DNA of 64,000 bases. Source: Undaria pinnatifida (taxonomy: Eukaryota > Sar > Phaeophyceae > Laminariales > Alariaceae). The stretch lies in assembly GCA_012845835.1 (NCBI GenBank), contig JABAKD010000013.1, forward strand, positions 2,398,415 to 2,462,414. The letters are read 5' to 3'. Shown here piece after piece: positions 21,895 through 31,852 of the stretch; the first letter of the stretch is position 1; every line of letters starts with the position of its first letter. The translations under genes were made by a program, and so were the position numbers. The notes under the pieces are model-generated. The model was not told the origin of the DNA, did not search any database, and worked only from the letters and a program-made list of their open reading frames with translations.

Positions 21895-24439
21895 TAGAAG
21901 AGCACGGACACTGGCTGTGCCGGATGTGATGGATGGGCGGAATAACAATATAATGTGCAGAACACAGACGCACATCGAAAAGCAAACTTGACCGTGGGAT
22001 CGAAAAGCTCTCCCTCGTTTTCCTGACATCAGCTATGAAAGTTCTGCTTACTCTCCGGCTGGAAATTGTCCTTTTCGTTGAACTACCGCAAACTTTTTGG
22101 AGAACAGCAAGTCAACTCACTCACACACTCAAACGTCACATGTCATGCCATGTCATGTCGAGATTTCGCTTTTCCCGGCAAAGCTGCGCACATGGGTTTA
22201 TATAGTCAAGTTCAGATCAAAAACTGATCCAACTCAAAGATTCAAGTACCTGTCCCCGCAACACACGGGGGCAGTTCGCGCTTTCTTCGCCAGCGTTAAT
22301 GCCGCGGAGTTTGACAATTTTTTGTTTCACTGGCGTGTGCAGCAGTACTGTTGTAGTACTCTACAATTAAAGAACCGCAACATGTTGCAGCAACAAGTTC
22401 GTGAAATTGGAAATGCATCTTCCTGCGAGAATCTTTTATCCGCCAAATAAAGATCAGTATCCTGATTTAAGACGTCCCCAAGGTGCGTACACTAAAATCG
22501 GTTATCGATGCACATCCGTCCAACTTTAGTCTAAATGTTGAATATAGGCATTGTGTAGGGGCGGGGGGTAGTTGTGCGAGTTCCAAAATACATGAAAAAA
22601 GCTAACAGAGGCGCCGCCGTGCCACAGCACGTTGCAGACCATGGCGACCGAGGCGCGAGGGTCAAATGGCAGCTGCTCGGCACATGGCCCAGGAGAGCAT
22701 GTAGCATACATGCGAAAACACTGCTGCTACACATGCGTGTGCGCGGGGCCAAAATGCGGCCTGATAACTACCAGTAGGCACGACTTCGAAACATCATTTA
22801 TCTGGAGGGTTCCGATCTTCACGGAATAAATAATAATGGAAGCATATACTATTATTAATAGACTGTAATAGCGCCCCTGTTTGTTTGGTGGATTTTCGTA
22901 TCATCAGGGGAATTGTGCTTCTTTCGGGTGGATCTTGGTGAGATCAAGTCTAGTCTATGACCTACGCAGCCGCAGCCTAAATCCCTTGGGAGCTTCCGGC
23001 GGGAAAACTAAAAGAAGGCCGAAAAAATATGGCGTTCCAGCAGCGGCGGTCACACCAAGCCGCCGGGGTAGCTGGGGTGTGTCCGCACTGCACTGCAAGG
23101 AGCTGTGTGCAACGCACGCAGCATTGTGACACTGTAACTAGTTACTGCTGTGAACGGTCTTTCGCTACGAGTAGAACCGACTTGATTGATGAGACGACTC
23201 CATGCAGAAAAAACGCATTGACTCTCGTCGTTTCCCAGAGATCTCAGAATTGGTGTTACACTCGTACACGAGACCGTGTATCTCATTAGACTTTTTCGCG
23301 GGAGCAAACGCTTCAAATGGCGACGACGGCAAATCGGGCACATAATAGTGCTGACGGCAAATCGGGCAAACTTTTTGGCACGACGCCCCATTGGTAATTG
23401 GCGATACAGGGCGCGCTCGGTGTTCAGTAACAAGCAGCACTGAGTAGCAGCACAAAATAATGAGCGTTCTGCTGTCTGTGCTTTTACTCCGCTTTGTGGA
23501 AGAGATTCCCGGCCATATGCGTGTACATACTTCAGTTAGTTGCAGTCTACCGGGTAGTGTTTCTTCTTATTTTTGTGGCCTGACTACTTGCTTTGTTGTG
23601 TTCTCGTACCCGGCACGCTAGTATTTCACTCGCTCTACGATGATTAATTGGGTGCTTTTTTTGCTCGGTCTCACAGCAGCAGTAGTAGTCTGACCGCAGA
23701 TATTTTGTATATCTATCTTTAGGATGGAAAAACAGCACGGACACTGGGTGTACTGGCATCGTTGGTAGAAGTTACGGTTTAATGTGAAGACAACACACAC
23801 GGCAGTGGTAATACTTGCGGGCGTCCCCGCTGGTTCAAACGAAAGCCGCGATTATTGACGACGACGATATCATAGACTCGAACACCGCAAGGAGCTCTTT
23901 CTTCCAAAGCCACAGGCCGAAAAAGCTGGAAAATGCGAAGGTGCGAGTGGCGAAATTCGACTAACATAGACCAGCATAAGAGACTGACAGATGGGAATGC
24001 CAAATCCCTGTACAAGGTGTACAGTAGTAGCACGCGCCATAAAAATGAAAGCACACACCCCGCACCGGAGGGGGAAAGGGAAGACGCCTGTGAACATGGC
24101 TTTTCTAGACGGTCGCTAAAAGTAAACCACCCTAGCAGTTCAGCTGGACAGTAAAATAACGATGCAAAACAATGACATTATTTCGTGGCTCTATCGGGCC
24201 CTCGTGTGATTTCGCTTACGCCTGACATGCATAATCGTATACATCACACGTACTACTGTTGCTGCTGCTGTATTAATAGTATGCAGTGGCCGATGTGTAG
24301 TAAGCGGCCAATACTATTATTGACCGTCATCATAATCAGCACTGACTGCCACCGCCCACCGCCGGAGCCCCACCATCACTGCCACAACGAAGACCTACCC
24401 ATGATCTGATGGACTAGAGATACCTCGCATCCGGAATAT
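21895..24439. other. Mostly unannotated; dispersed repeat fragments
   Basis: Fragments of the CACGGACACTGG(G/C)TGT family occur near 21903 and at 23733-23801. Other open frames (for example minus 23050-23455, which contains a lone CPIC motif) lack any domain I recognise. Confidence 0.4.
23733..23801 (+). repeat. CACGGACACTGGGTGTACTGG repeat, copy 1
   Basis: CAGCACGGACACTGGGTGTA, then GGTTTAATGTGAAGACAACA. It matches 27200-27280 in the same order and has a CA-rich 3' end. It is probably a short retroposon. Confidence 0.5.
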
Positions 24440-24525
24440 ATATTACAAAAAATAAAATACAATCCAGCTGTGAGATCGAATATTTTGTCGAAACTCATCT
24501 TTGCAAGCTGTGTGTGATACACTCC
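24440..24525 (-). repeat. Truncated R1 repeat
   Basis: The minus strand reads CGATCGGAGTGTATCACACA, CAGCTTGCAAAGATGAGTTT, then CACAGCTGGATTGTATTTTA. It lies just downstream of the FAD-oxidoreductase first exon, presumably inside its first intron or at a break. Confidence 0.65.
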
Positions 24526-24661
24526 GATCGCTATCTGCACCATGCGCGTGAATGCGTGTCATAAACCTTGGCATTCATGCAGATGAAAAATTGTAATAGC
24601 ACTTGTGTACACGTGTCAGTATGATTTTCGAGGCCTTCTTGCAATGGATCTTCGAACTTAC

Positions 24662-24872
24662 CAATGCGTTGGGTCTGCTCGAAGATGCAAGTCTTGGTCG
24701 GGTCGGCCAATCCAGCTTCAATCATACGCCACGCAGAGTACAGTCCCCCAGGTCCCGCGCCAGCCACGACGAGGTCATCGCACGAGAAGTCACCACTGCT
24801 GTCTTGGGCATATGCTGAGTTGGGCGCAAAAGCAGATAGCAAGCCTAAAAGCGTACCAACAGTACCCCGCAT
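24662..24872 (-). CDS. First exon of a secreted FAD-dependent oxidoreductase (amine-oxidase-like)
   Basis: The minus strand encodes 70 residues from ATG at 24872. Residues 1-23 are a clear signal peptide (MRGTVGTLLGLLSAFAPNSA, then YAQ). Residues 33-47 carry a Rossmann dinucleotide-binding motif GAGPGGLYSAW, and CIFEQTQRIG follows, as expected at the second beta strand of flavin amine oxidases and related L-amino-acid oxidases. The exon ends CGCATTG, followed immediately by a canonical GTAAGT donor at 24656-24661, phase 1, exactly where the next codons should give G(G/R). The FAD motif and export signal suggest an extracellular or lumenal oxidase. The substrate cannot be told from this exon. 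No second exon is evident nearby: an R1 repeat follows. Confidence 0.75.
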
Positions 24873-25860
24873 GATGAGTAGGTTACCTCGACCGAGGGAC
24901 AGGAGAAGGGCTCAAAATATTGTGTTGATGGGGTGTGTATTCGTAAACGAAGTAGTAACAAACACTTGCAGTTCATGAGTGTTTGTGTCTCTTTGTCCGA
25001 TTTTACTTCCATGATTTTGGCATGCCTTGATTTTTCGCAGGAGCACGCGCAGTGAAGCTCGGGACGGGAAAATGTGGTCGGGAACGGACCGGAATGGGGA
25101 ACCATGTGATGTTTTGTTCCCGACCGCGATTTCCCGATTTTTTTTGCCGATTTTTCGTTTAAAAATCCATTAACACGAATAGCATCGCATGTTTTCACGA
25201 AGATCCCACTCGGTCTAGTTTAACATCCATTATTTGCGATAATTAATCCAGAATCATGATGGTGCTGCCTTGTTCGTCTTGTCTGAGTGTTAGTTCTTCG
25301 TTTAACGAGTATCATGTTCGGACTGTTTCCGTCCGTGGAACCAAGGCTATACGGCGAGAACTGTACCCCTCTGTTTCACTAATGTACCGGTTTTGGGCCA
25401 CTCGCACGAGTGCCCCACCGACAAAAACACTCTTTGAGGCGATTTGTATGGTGCAGCGTTGCTGGCCATTCATTCCATTTCGGATTTGAGTCGGAAATTT
25501 ATAACTACTGGAAGGTTTACGAACAGGGGGGGGCACCGGCGCGAGTGACCCCGAGCCATTGCAAAAAATAGCCCGATAAGTGGCCCCCCTACCGTTGTAG
25601 CCTTGGTCTTGGTTTCCGTTCCAACCGTCTCTTCTATAGTACCGTCCCGCCGTAATGTGTCTCTCTACCGTCCCGAGTGGTTACCGCCCCGCTGCCTGTT
25701 CCTTCTCGGCTGTTTCCCGCTCCCTAGCCTGGCAAGTCATTTCCATCCCATCCCATCCCGACACCCGCACACAGCTACTACTATTAATATGATATACTCT
25801 ATAGTCTACTCCTATTATCGCATCCCGCATCTCAATACTGCGCGGGCCAGCTATTTCCAG
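24873..25860. other. Upstream of the oxidoreductase; no gene
   Basis: This should hold the promoter of the minus-strand oxidoreductase gene. GTTCCCGACC / GGTCGGGAAC inverted segments occur at 25075-25125. I see no TATA-like box that I would assign. Confidence 0.35.
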
Positions 25861-25935
25861 CTCCAGAGTGACTGGAGCCTGTCCTGTGACCACGGACTTG
25901 ATTATGCGAGTTAATGTGAGAACAACAACAACAAG
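25861..25935 (+). repeat. Conserved element end with (AAC)n tail, copy 2
   Basis: Almost base for base the same as 12569-12644 (CTCCAGAGTGACTGGAGCCT, GACCACGGACTTGATTATGC, GAGTTAATGTGAGAACAACA). Homology does not extend far upstream, which suits a truncated retroposon or an LTR fragment. Confidence 0.6.
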
Positions 25936-26155
25936 TTTGTTTACAACCAAATATAGTCTAGTGTTTCTCCTTTCTCCATCATATGGTCGTCATCATGCGG
26001 ATTCAACTGACTTATGATCTCGTATTATACTCTGGTGTGTTGGATGCAGCAATCAGAGAGGAGATCGATGGCCTGCTGATGGGCACACGCTACTCGTACT
26101 AAAAAATATTTGTTATGTTGTTATTAAACTATCATCCCCGTCATATACAGCTGAA

Positions 26156-27260
26156 AGTAGGAAGGAGACCGCAGACAGGGTAGCAAGGTACCAGGCCGAC
26201 TAGTAGGTGGAACCTTTCTATCTATGCCACTCGTACCGCCAACTGCTGCGGCTGCTCGGAATGTGATGTCTTGGTACTTAGATTTTTCCGTGAATTTATT
26301 TATTTTATTTTATTTTATTTTTTTTCTTTCCCCTTCTTATCCTTATGAAGGGAGTCTTGCATGGTGGGTAGGTGACGAGCCTGTTTTATTTTGGCCCTCC
26401 CAGTCTTCCTTCTTCTACTTGTTTCTTTTTTCCGGGGTATTTTTTCCCTTTCTTTCCCCCTTGCATGTCCATTTTGGCTCATGCTCGGGGTATGTTTCTA
26501 TCTCCCGTGCTTTGGCTCCCCTTTTTATTTATTTATTTATTTATTTTGTCTTGGTTTCTTTCGTTGTTTCTCTCTTTTACAAGGTATTTTGGTTTAATGA
26601 GAAGAACACAAAGGGGGGAGGGGGGGAAACAGGAGGAGTAGAAGGAAAGCCGTCCAAGGGAATGGGGGCAGGGGGGGCAACAGGAGGAATAGAAGGGAGA
26701 CCGCGGTGGACGAAGGCAGGAAGGAGATGGCAGACAGGGTAGCAAGGTACCAGGCCGACTAGTAGGTACATAGCACTTTTCGTCTTTCTCTGGGGTATTT
26801 TTTTTTCCCCTTTGTTCCCTCCTTGCGTGTCCAGGTTTTTGGCTCGTGTTCGGATTACCTTATTTTGGTTTTACTTTACTTTATTTTATTTCATTTTATT
26901 ATGTTTTTTTTTTCCGAGCTTTGGCTCTCCTTTGCGGTTGGGTTGTTTCTTCGATTTCCCCTTCATTTTGTTTGTTTCATTTTTTTGTTTTATTTTTATC
27001 TTTGTTTTTATTTGTTTTCTTTTTTTGTTTTTGTTTTTGTTTATTTCGTATTTCTCTCTTCCAATGTATTTCTGTTGCTGACGTATGTATGTTGTGCCTG
27101 TCGTACCCAGTACTAGGGCATGACATTGCGTTGTCGAATGCATTACGATGCATTATCTCTGTGTCGTGGCTTGTGACCACAGAGCTGATCTTTCTAGGGT
27201 GAAAAATCAGTACGGACACTGGGTGTGCTGGATGTCGACGAGTAGAAGAACGGTTTAATG
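26156..27260. repeat. ~560-bp tandem duplication
   Basis: GGAAGGAGA(C/T)(C/G)GCAGACAGGG, TAGCAAGGTACCAGGCCGAC, TAGTAGGT occurs at about 26160-26208 and 26719-26767. The T-rich sequence after each copy also corresponds (GGGGTATTTTTT…TGCTTTGGCTC against TTTTCCGAGCTTTGGCTC). Long Phe/Leu-rich open frames here are compositional. Confidence 0.55.
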
Positions 27261-27280
27261 TGAAGAACACACACACACAG
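27200..27280 (+). repeat. CACGGACACTGGGTGTGCTGG repeat, copy 2
   Basis: ACGGACACTGGGTGTGCTGG, GTCGACGAGTAGAAGAACGG, TTTAATGTGAAGAACACACA, ending in a CA run. It matches 23733-23801. Confidence 0.5.
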
Positions 27281-27614
27281 CAGTAAACACATCTGCAACC
27301 ATCATGGGAATGCAACAAACTGATGACTTTGTTTGGATGGATGGATGGATCTTTGGATGTGATAACAGAGTGGAGAGATTGGTGGATGAACCAGGGGGCA
27401 TTGCTACTTGTTTATGTTTAATACGTCACTTTTGGTCCATTTTCAATTTGTTCATAATCTTCTTTGTTTTTCGTCCCATTTATTATCCGCGCACTGCTGT
27501 ACCCTCCTAATCCATACGAAGTACCAGGTACTGTACAACGATGGGTGCCCCCTAATGGCGTCACTGGGTAAAATGGTTAAAAACACACAATAATGTGTAT
27601 ATCTCCCTCACTCT

Positions 27615-27785
27615 CGCCCTCCCTCCCACAACTGTATGTAGTAGTATAAGTACTCAGACGGGGTGGGGTCACATAGCGTGCCGTCCTCCCCCCTCCCAAC
27701 TCACTACTAAGTACGTACCTTCCTTTTTATCGCGCGTGGAATTCAGCATTTTCTTCCGTCGTCGACTGGCGTCGTTTTGCGCAAT
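27615..27785 (+). repeat. Dispersed repeat, copy 2 (TCTTCC-TCGTCGACT family)
   Basis: GGGGTCACATAGCGTGCCGT, a C-rich run, AAGTACGTACCTTCCTTTTT, CATTTTCTTCCGTCGTCGAC. Collinear with 3850-4035. Confidence 0.55.
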
Positions 27786-29082
27786 GCAATAATGTTTTAC
27801 ATGATACAGAAACACGAACTCAACATCATCATAGGTATTGTACGATAATGTGACGGTTAAACGTGTTCCTGTGTGTTTTGCTAGCTTTTTAGACAACAAC
27901 CGTTGGGCGTATGCATCTCTTCGTTCCCCTTGCTCCCTCGGTGAGGCATGCTGCGAAGCATGCCCTATCAGGCTTGTAGCGAGTGGGGGGGTCTTTCTGG
28001 CGAGTGTAAGGCCGGATTCACCCTCAAGGAGTGATACCTTCTTGCTGCTGCGTGTGACCGCGAGGCTTAGGCGTGGCGGTAGAGTTGGGTCGTACGTGGT
28101 GCGTTAGGCATGGTCACCCACGATTCGCGCGTCTTTTTTGGGCAGCAGCGGCGGAGCAGCAATGCTTAATCGGGATGCTCGTGCGCGGAGGCAGGCGCCC
28201 CCACGAGCCACACTACGGCGCGGTCTTGGTTTGCGCGGAAGGAACTGCGCCGGTAGGAGGCTGGAGTCGACGACGAAAGAGAAGGGTGACTGGCCGTCGA
28301 CGGGGCAGAATAACGGATTGAACTCGTGGAGCTTTTTGTTATTATTTTGGGACGGGGCAGAAGGCGAACCGATTGGAACTGAGTGTCAACGAGAGCAAGT
28401 GCGAAGGGGCGGTCCGAGTGAGCTAAGGCGATGAGGCGGCCATGGAGAACCACAGCAGGAGGATGGCACACGGAGACCCACGACCCACACGCACGCCATC
28501 ACGAGGGCAGCGATGGTCTTTTTTCAGGGTTTTCTAACGAGGGAGTAGTACAACCTGTTACTTACGTCACTTATTTTTGTTGAGTTGTTACAAGGGTTGT
28601 ATACCCTTCATGGGGAACGACCCCCCGCAATTTTTAATTTTCAGGCACGGGCGTCGTAGCTGCGCTGCATGTCAAATAACTCGGGAAGGCGGGGTGACCA
28701 TTGATACCAGTATTTGTATTGTGGTTTTGGGTTTGATTGCTCTTGTTTCACTGCATGCCGGCGGGTCGTCACTCTGACAGCACTCCAGACAGCAGGCCGT
28801 TCATCTGTGCTCACGATTACCGTGCGGTTCGTACGGTGCAAGCAGCCCACAACCGCTGTAGTTTGTAGCCGGGACGTTGGTTAGTTGTGGGAACGGGGGA
28901 ACTGTACGCTGTAGGTGAGTGGATACGCGCGGCCATGTCAGTTCAGTTTGTACATTGGACCTTTTCACTTCTGCTCCCTTCTTCGTATCGTGCGTTTTAA
29001 GCGGGAAAGCGCAGTATCTCCGGACGAGTTTTGAGTTCTTTTGGTTTTGTCGGATCTTCCTACGAGGGCGCCAGCACTTATG
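27786..29082. other. Intergenic; no supported gene
   Basis: Open frames near 28070-28470 overlap on both strands and are arginine/glycine-rich without a domain. No repeat family assigned. Confidence 0.4.
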
Positions 29083-29143
29083 TGTGACCACGGACTCTAG
29101 ATTTTTGACAAGAAGAGGTAATGTGAGAACAACAACAACAATA
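29083..29143 (+). repeat. Conserved element end with (AAC)n tail, copy 3
   Basis: TGTGACCACGGACTCTAG, a diverged middle, then GGTAATGTGAGAACAACAAC. It shares both ends of the motif with 12569-12644 and 25861-25935. Confidence 0.5.
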
Positions 29144-29351
29144 ATATGATAAGACGAAAGCTACCGGGGTCACGTTTGGGGTCCTTGTTTGAAAGGATAC
29201 GTATTTCCCGGTACCGGTAATTACCCGAAATTCATAGTGTTCGAGGTAATATGTTTTTTCGGAGGAAGTTGCTCACGTTCCCTCTATACCCCTCGGCCAA
29301 TAACGCCTCCATATAAAATGGAACCCCCTGTTTTGTCTTTTTAGACGCCGT

Positions 29352-30425
29352 TAGGCTTGGGCCCATTATGCCCTTTTTCCATTTTTTATGCTTTTTTTTT
29401 TTCAAAAGCATATATATGCTGCGACTGGTCAATTATGCTCACGTGTCATGCTCTTGTTTCGCAATATGCCTTTGCGTATGCTCCGTTTTGGTGGCGGGAA
29501 TATGCTTCAAAAGCCTTTTTATGCTACAGCAGTAGTACTATCGTGCTATAATAATAGGGTTCCGGAAGCCAAGCAGTTGTTCGTACTTAGTTTTTGTTTT
29601 ACTTTTTTTACTTGACCATTTTGTCGCGCGCAGCTGTGGAAGCGATACCCCGAAAGAGTGGAAAACATTACAACACAGTAAAACAGTAGTATACACACAG
29701 GTAGGTGGACCCCCCCCTCCCCGCGCGCAAAGTACTGCCAAGCGTTGCGGCACTACATCAGCGGGATGCCAACACGACAGCACCAACTTCTTAAGCAATA
29801 CAGCACGGGGGGAAAGAAAGGCGATCTAGCACTCCTCAGACGCCCTGTTGTACTTCAGAAGGGCCGACGCCGCAATGCGGTCTATAATAGCACTTCTCCT
29901 GCCTAGAGTCCATGCAAGCACGAAGGATAGAAAACACCCGTTCCATGAAAGCGGAAGAGGGTTGGATCACGGCGACGTCTTTGGCTACATTGTACCAAGC
30001 AGGAAGTTTAAGCCTGTTGTCATGCCAGAAAGCCCACAAATCGTATCCAGCATCCGTCTCAGCCGCCGCAACGTTGTACGCATCCATCTCTGCTACGAGG
30101 GCCTCGACATTGGTTGGTTTCACCAAGGCGCTTGGCGCTACGTATTTAAGAACACCCTCCTTAGTATCTCGTCTGTCGTTCTGTCTTATATGGGTAGTTT
30201 TGTGAAGACCCACAGAAAGTCGAACGATTGAGCATCAGGCGCCATAAACGCCCTCATGCACAGGCATTGTGCTCAATATGGAGCAGTTACAGGCGAATAT
30301 GCTCCTTATTGGGCTAAATATGCCCAAAATGTGCAGGAGCAATGCTCTTTTTGAATTATGCTTTTCTTATGCCCCAAAATGCCAATTATGCCAAAAGAAA
30401 TGCTAGCATAATGGGCCTAAGCCTA
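29352..30425 (-). mobile_element. Non-autonomous hAT element, 1,074 bp
   Basis: The terminal inverted repeats are TAGGCTTGGGCCCATTATGC (29352-29371) and, inverted, TAGGCTTAGGCCCATTATGC (30406-30425), one mismatch in 20. Both sides are flanked by the identical 8-bp direct repeat GACGCCGT (29344-29351 and 30426-30433), the target-site duplication length typical of hAT. Many TATGC/GCATA motifs crowd both subterminal regions, as in hAT transposase-binding regions. The interior keeps a broken transposase C-terminus on the minus strand. Confidence 0.9.
29836..30213 (-). pseudogene. hAT transposase C-terminal dimerisation domain, broken
   Basis: The minus-strand frame reads YDLWAFWHDNRLKLPAWYNV, then AKDVAVIQPSSAFMERVFSI. 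This is the W…LP…A…I.PSSA..ER.FS signature of the hAT dimerisation domain. After ACMDSR the frame must shift by one base to give the expected R.AIIDRIAASALLKYNRA end. The catalytic DDE portion is missing, so the element cannot move itself. Confidence 0.8.
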
Positions 30426-30433
30426 GACGCCGT

Positions 30434-31079
30434 ATGGCTGGTGCAGCAGAGAAGCAGCCCTCAAGGCGCCCACCTACTACTGTGTGTGAGCTGCGCCAGA
30501 CGCAGGACACCGCTGAGAGTTTTGTTGATGTTTGATTTTAAGAAGGGACTATTGGGGAATATTGCGCCAACCATTATGTTGGATACACACATGCGATGTT
30601 TTTTGCTGCGAACGCCGCAAATAGTGTTTTATATATACGGAGTATTTCAATTATTCTAACTCTCCTGACGAGCGGGCGGAGTCATGGAAGGGATTCGTAC
30701 AACATTTAAATAGCGTTCACTCGAAGAGCTTTAGGGTCAAGTGTGCACCGCCCGACGCCTGATGATGCAGAACGTCAGATCTCACTCGTCGGTCTCCATT
30801 CCACCAATGTGCAGGTGTGTGAGTGCACCTTTGCATTACATCAAGAAGAGCAGAAGAGAGATCACTTCCGAACTGTAGAATTCGACGTCCACCGCATGTT
30901 CCATCATGAATGACGCGACAGAACTAACGACCCGAGCATCAGGCCTGGGCTGGACCTACGTTGTGGCCTGCCACATACAAAGGGGGTACACAGGAACTTG
31001 CGTACGAACCTGGTAGACCAATAAGGGAGCCCACTCCAAAAGTAAACTCACACGATATCACTTATTGTTGTTTCATGCA
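30434..31079. other. Intergenic; no supported gene
   Basis: No domain recognised. A fragment of R1 (ATCACACGCAGCTTGAAAAG, then ATGAGATTTGATCGACAAG) lies at 31083-31122, immediately left of element B. Confidence 0.4.
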
Positions 31080-31128
31080 CACAAAGCATCACACGCAGCT
31101 TGAAAAGATGAGATTTGATCGACAAGAA

Positions 31129-31199
31129 GGAGGTTGTCGTGGGGCAACCTGGTGTTTGGGGTAGCGGGTAGAAAGATACAACAGCGTAGAAAAACACGG
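31129..31199 (+). repeat. A1 terminal repeat of element B, 5' part
   Basis: GGTTGTCGTGGGGCAACC, a small hairpin, opens the repeat. The next ~60 bp match 46166-46230 (CTGGTGTTTGGGGTAGCGGG, TAGAAAGATA). The match stops exactly where the hAT-like element begins and resumes at 40742. Confidence 0.8.
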
Positions 31200-31545
31200 T
31201 AGGGCCTTGGTCTACCCAATAACCGTTTTTTTTTCTGAATACGTATAAGCTTTTCTTTATAGCGGTATTAGTCTAGGCTTTAAAAGTGGAAATGAGCTCG
31301 CGATTTATGCCAGTTTTGCACGGATAAGCTCGACTTATGCTCGCTCTTTGTTCCATCTCTAGACTGATTTTTGTTCGATAAAAGCGTGTTTGCTCGTTTA
31401 ACACTCGTTGGGCATCCTTGCTTGTCGTCGATAAGTTGGTGAAACGTGGGTTCTTCGTTTTTTTTTTTTCTACAAGCCACCTGGCAGGTGCCGGTGTGTC
31501 AGTGCAGAAAAAACATATATACGGAGTTATACACTATTCGTATGT

Positions 31546-31847
31546 ATGTAAGAATGTCGGAACAGTCTGGAGTTTGGCGGAACAAAGAGGAAATATCGGA
31601 GAACCCGGTAGCATGAGAGGGGGGGGTGGTTCCAGGGGGAGGGATAGCAAAAATGAGAGGACCTCAGCAGCAACAACGTAGCACAGCAGCAGCACACCAG
31701 CAGCGAGTATCGGACACAACACCCGGTAGAGGAAGAAGGGAGTAGCGCCCACGCAGCAGCAACAGCAGCAGCAGTAGCAGTAGGGAGAAGACGTCGGCAG
31801 GAGCATAGGGGTAGAGAGGTAGCACGGGGAGACACCAATCGCAATCT
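31546..31847 (+). repeat. Left terminal direct repeat of element A
   Basis: It begins ATGTAAGAATGTCGGAACAG and ends ACACCAATCGCAATCT. It matches 39051-39351 collinearly with scattered substitutions, and includes a CAGCAGCAACAGCAGCAGCA tract. Confidence 0.85.
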
Positions 31848-31852
31848 GAATC

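Noticed and set aside
26224-27202. Long hydrophobic open frames suggesting membrane proteins
   Set aside because: T-rich simple sequence within a tandem duplication. Several overlapping frames are equally hydrophobic.
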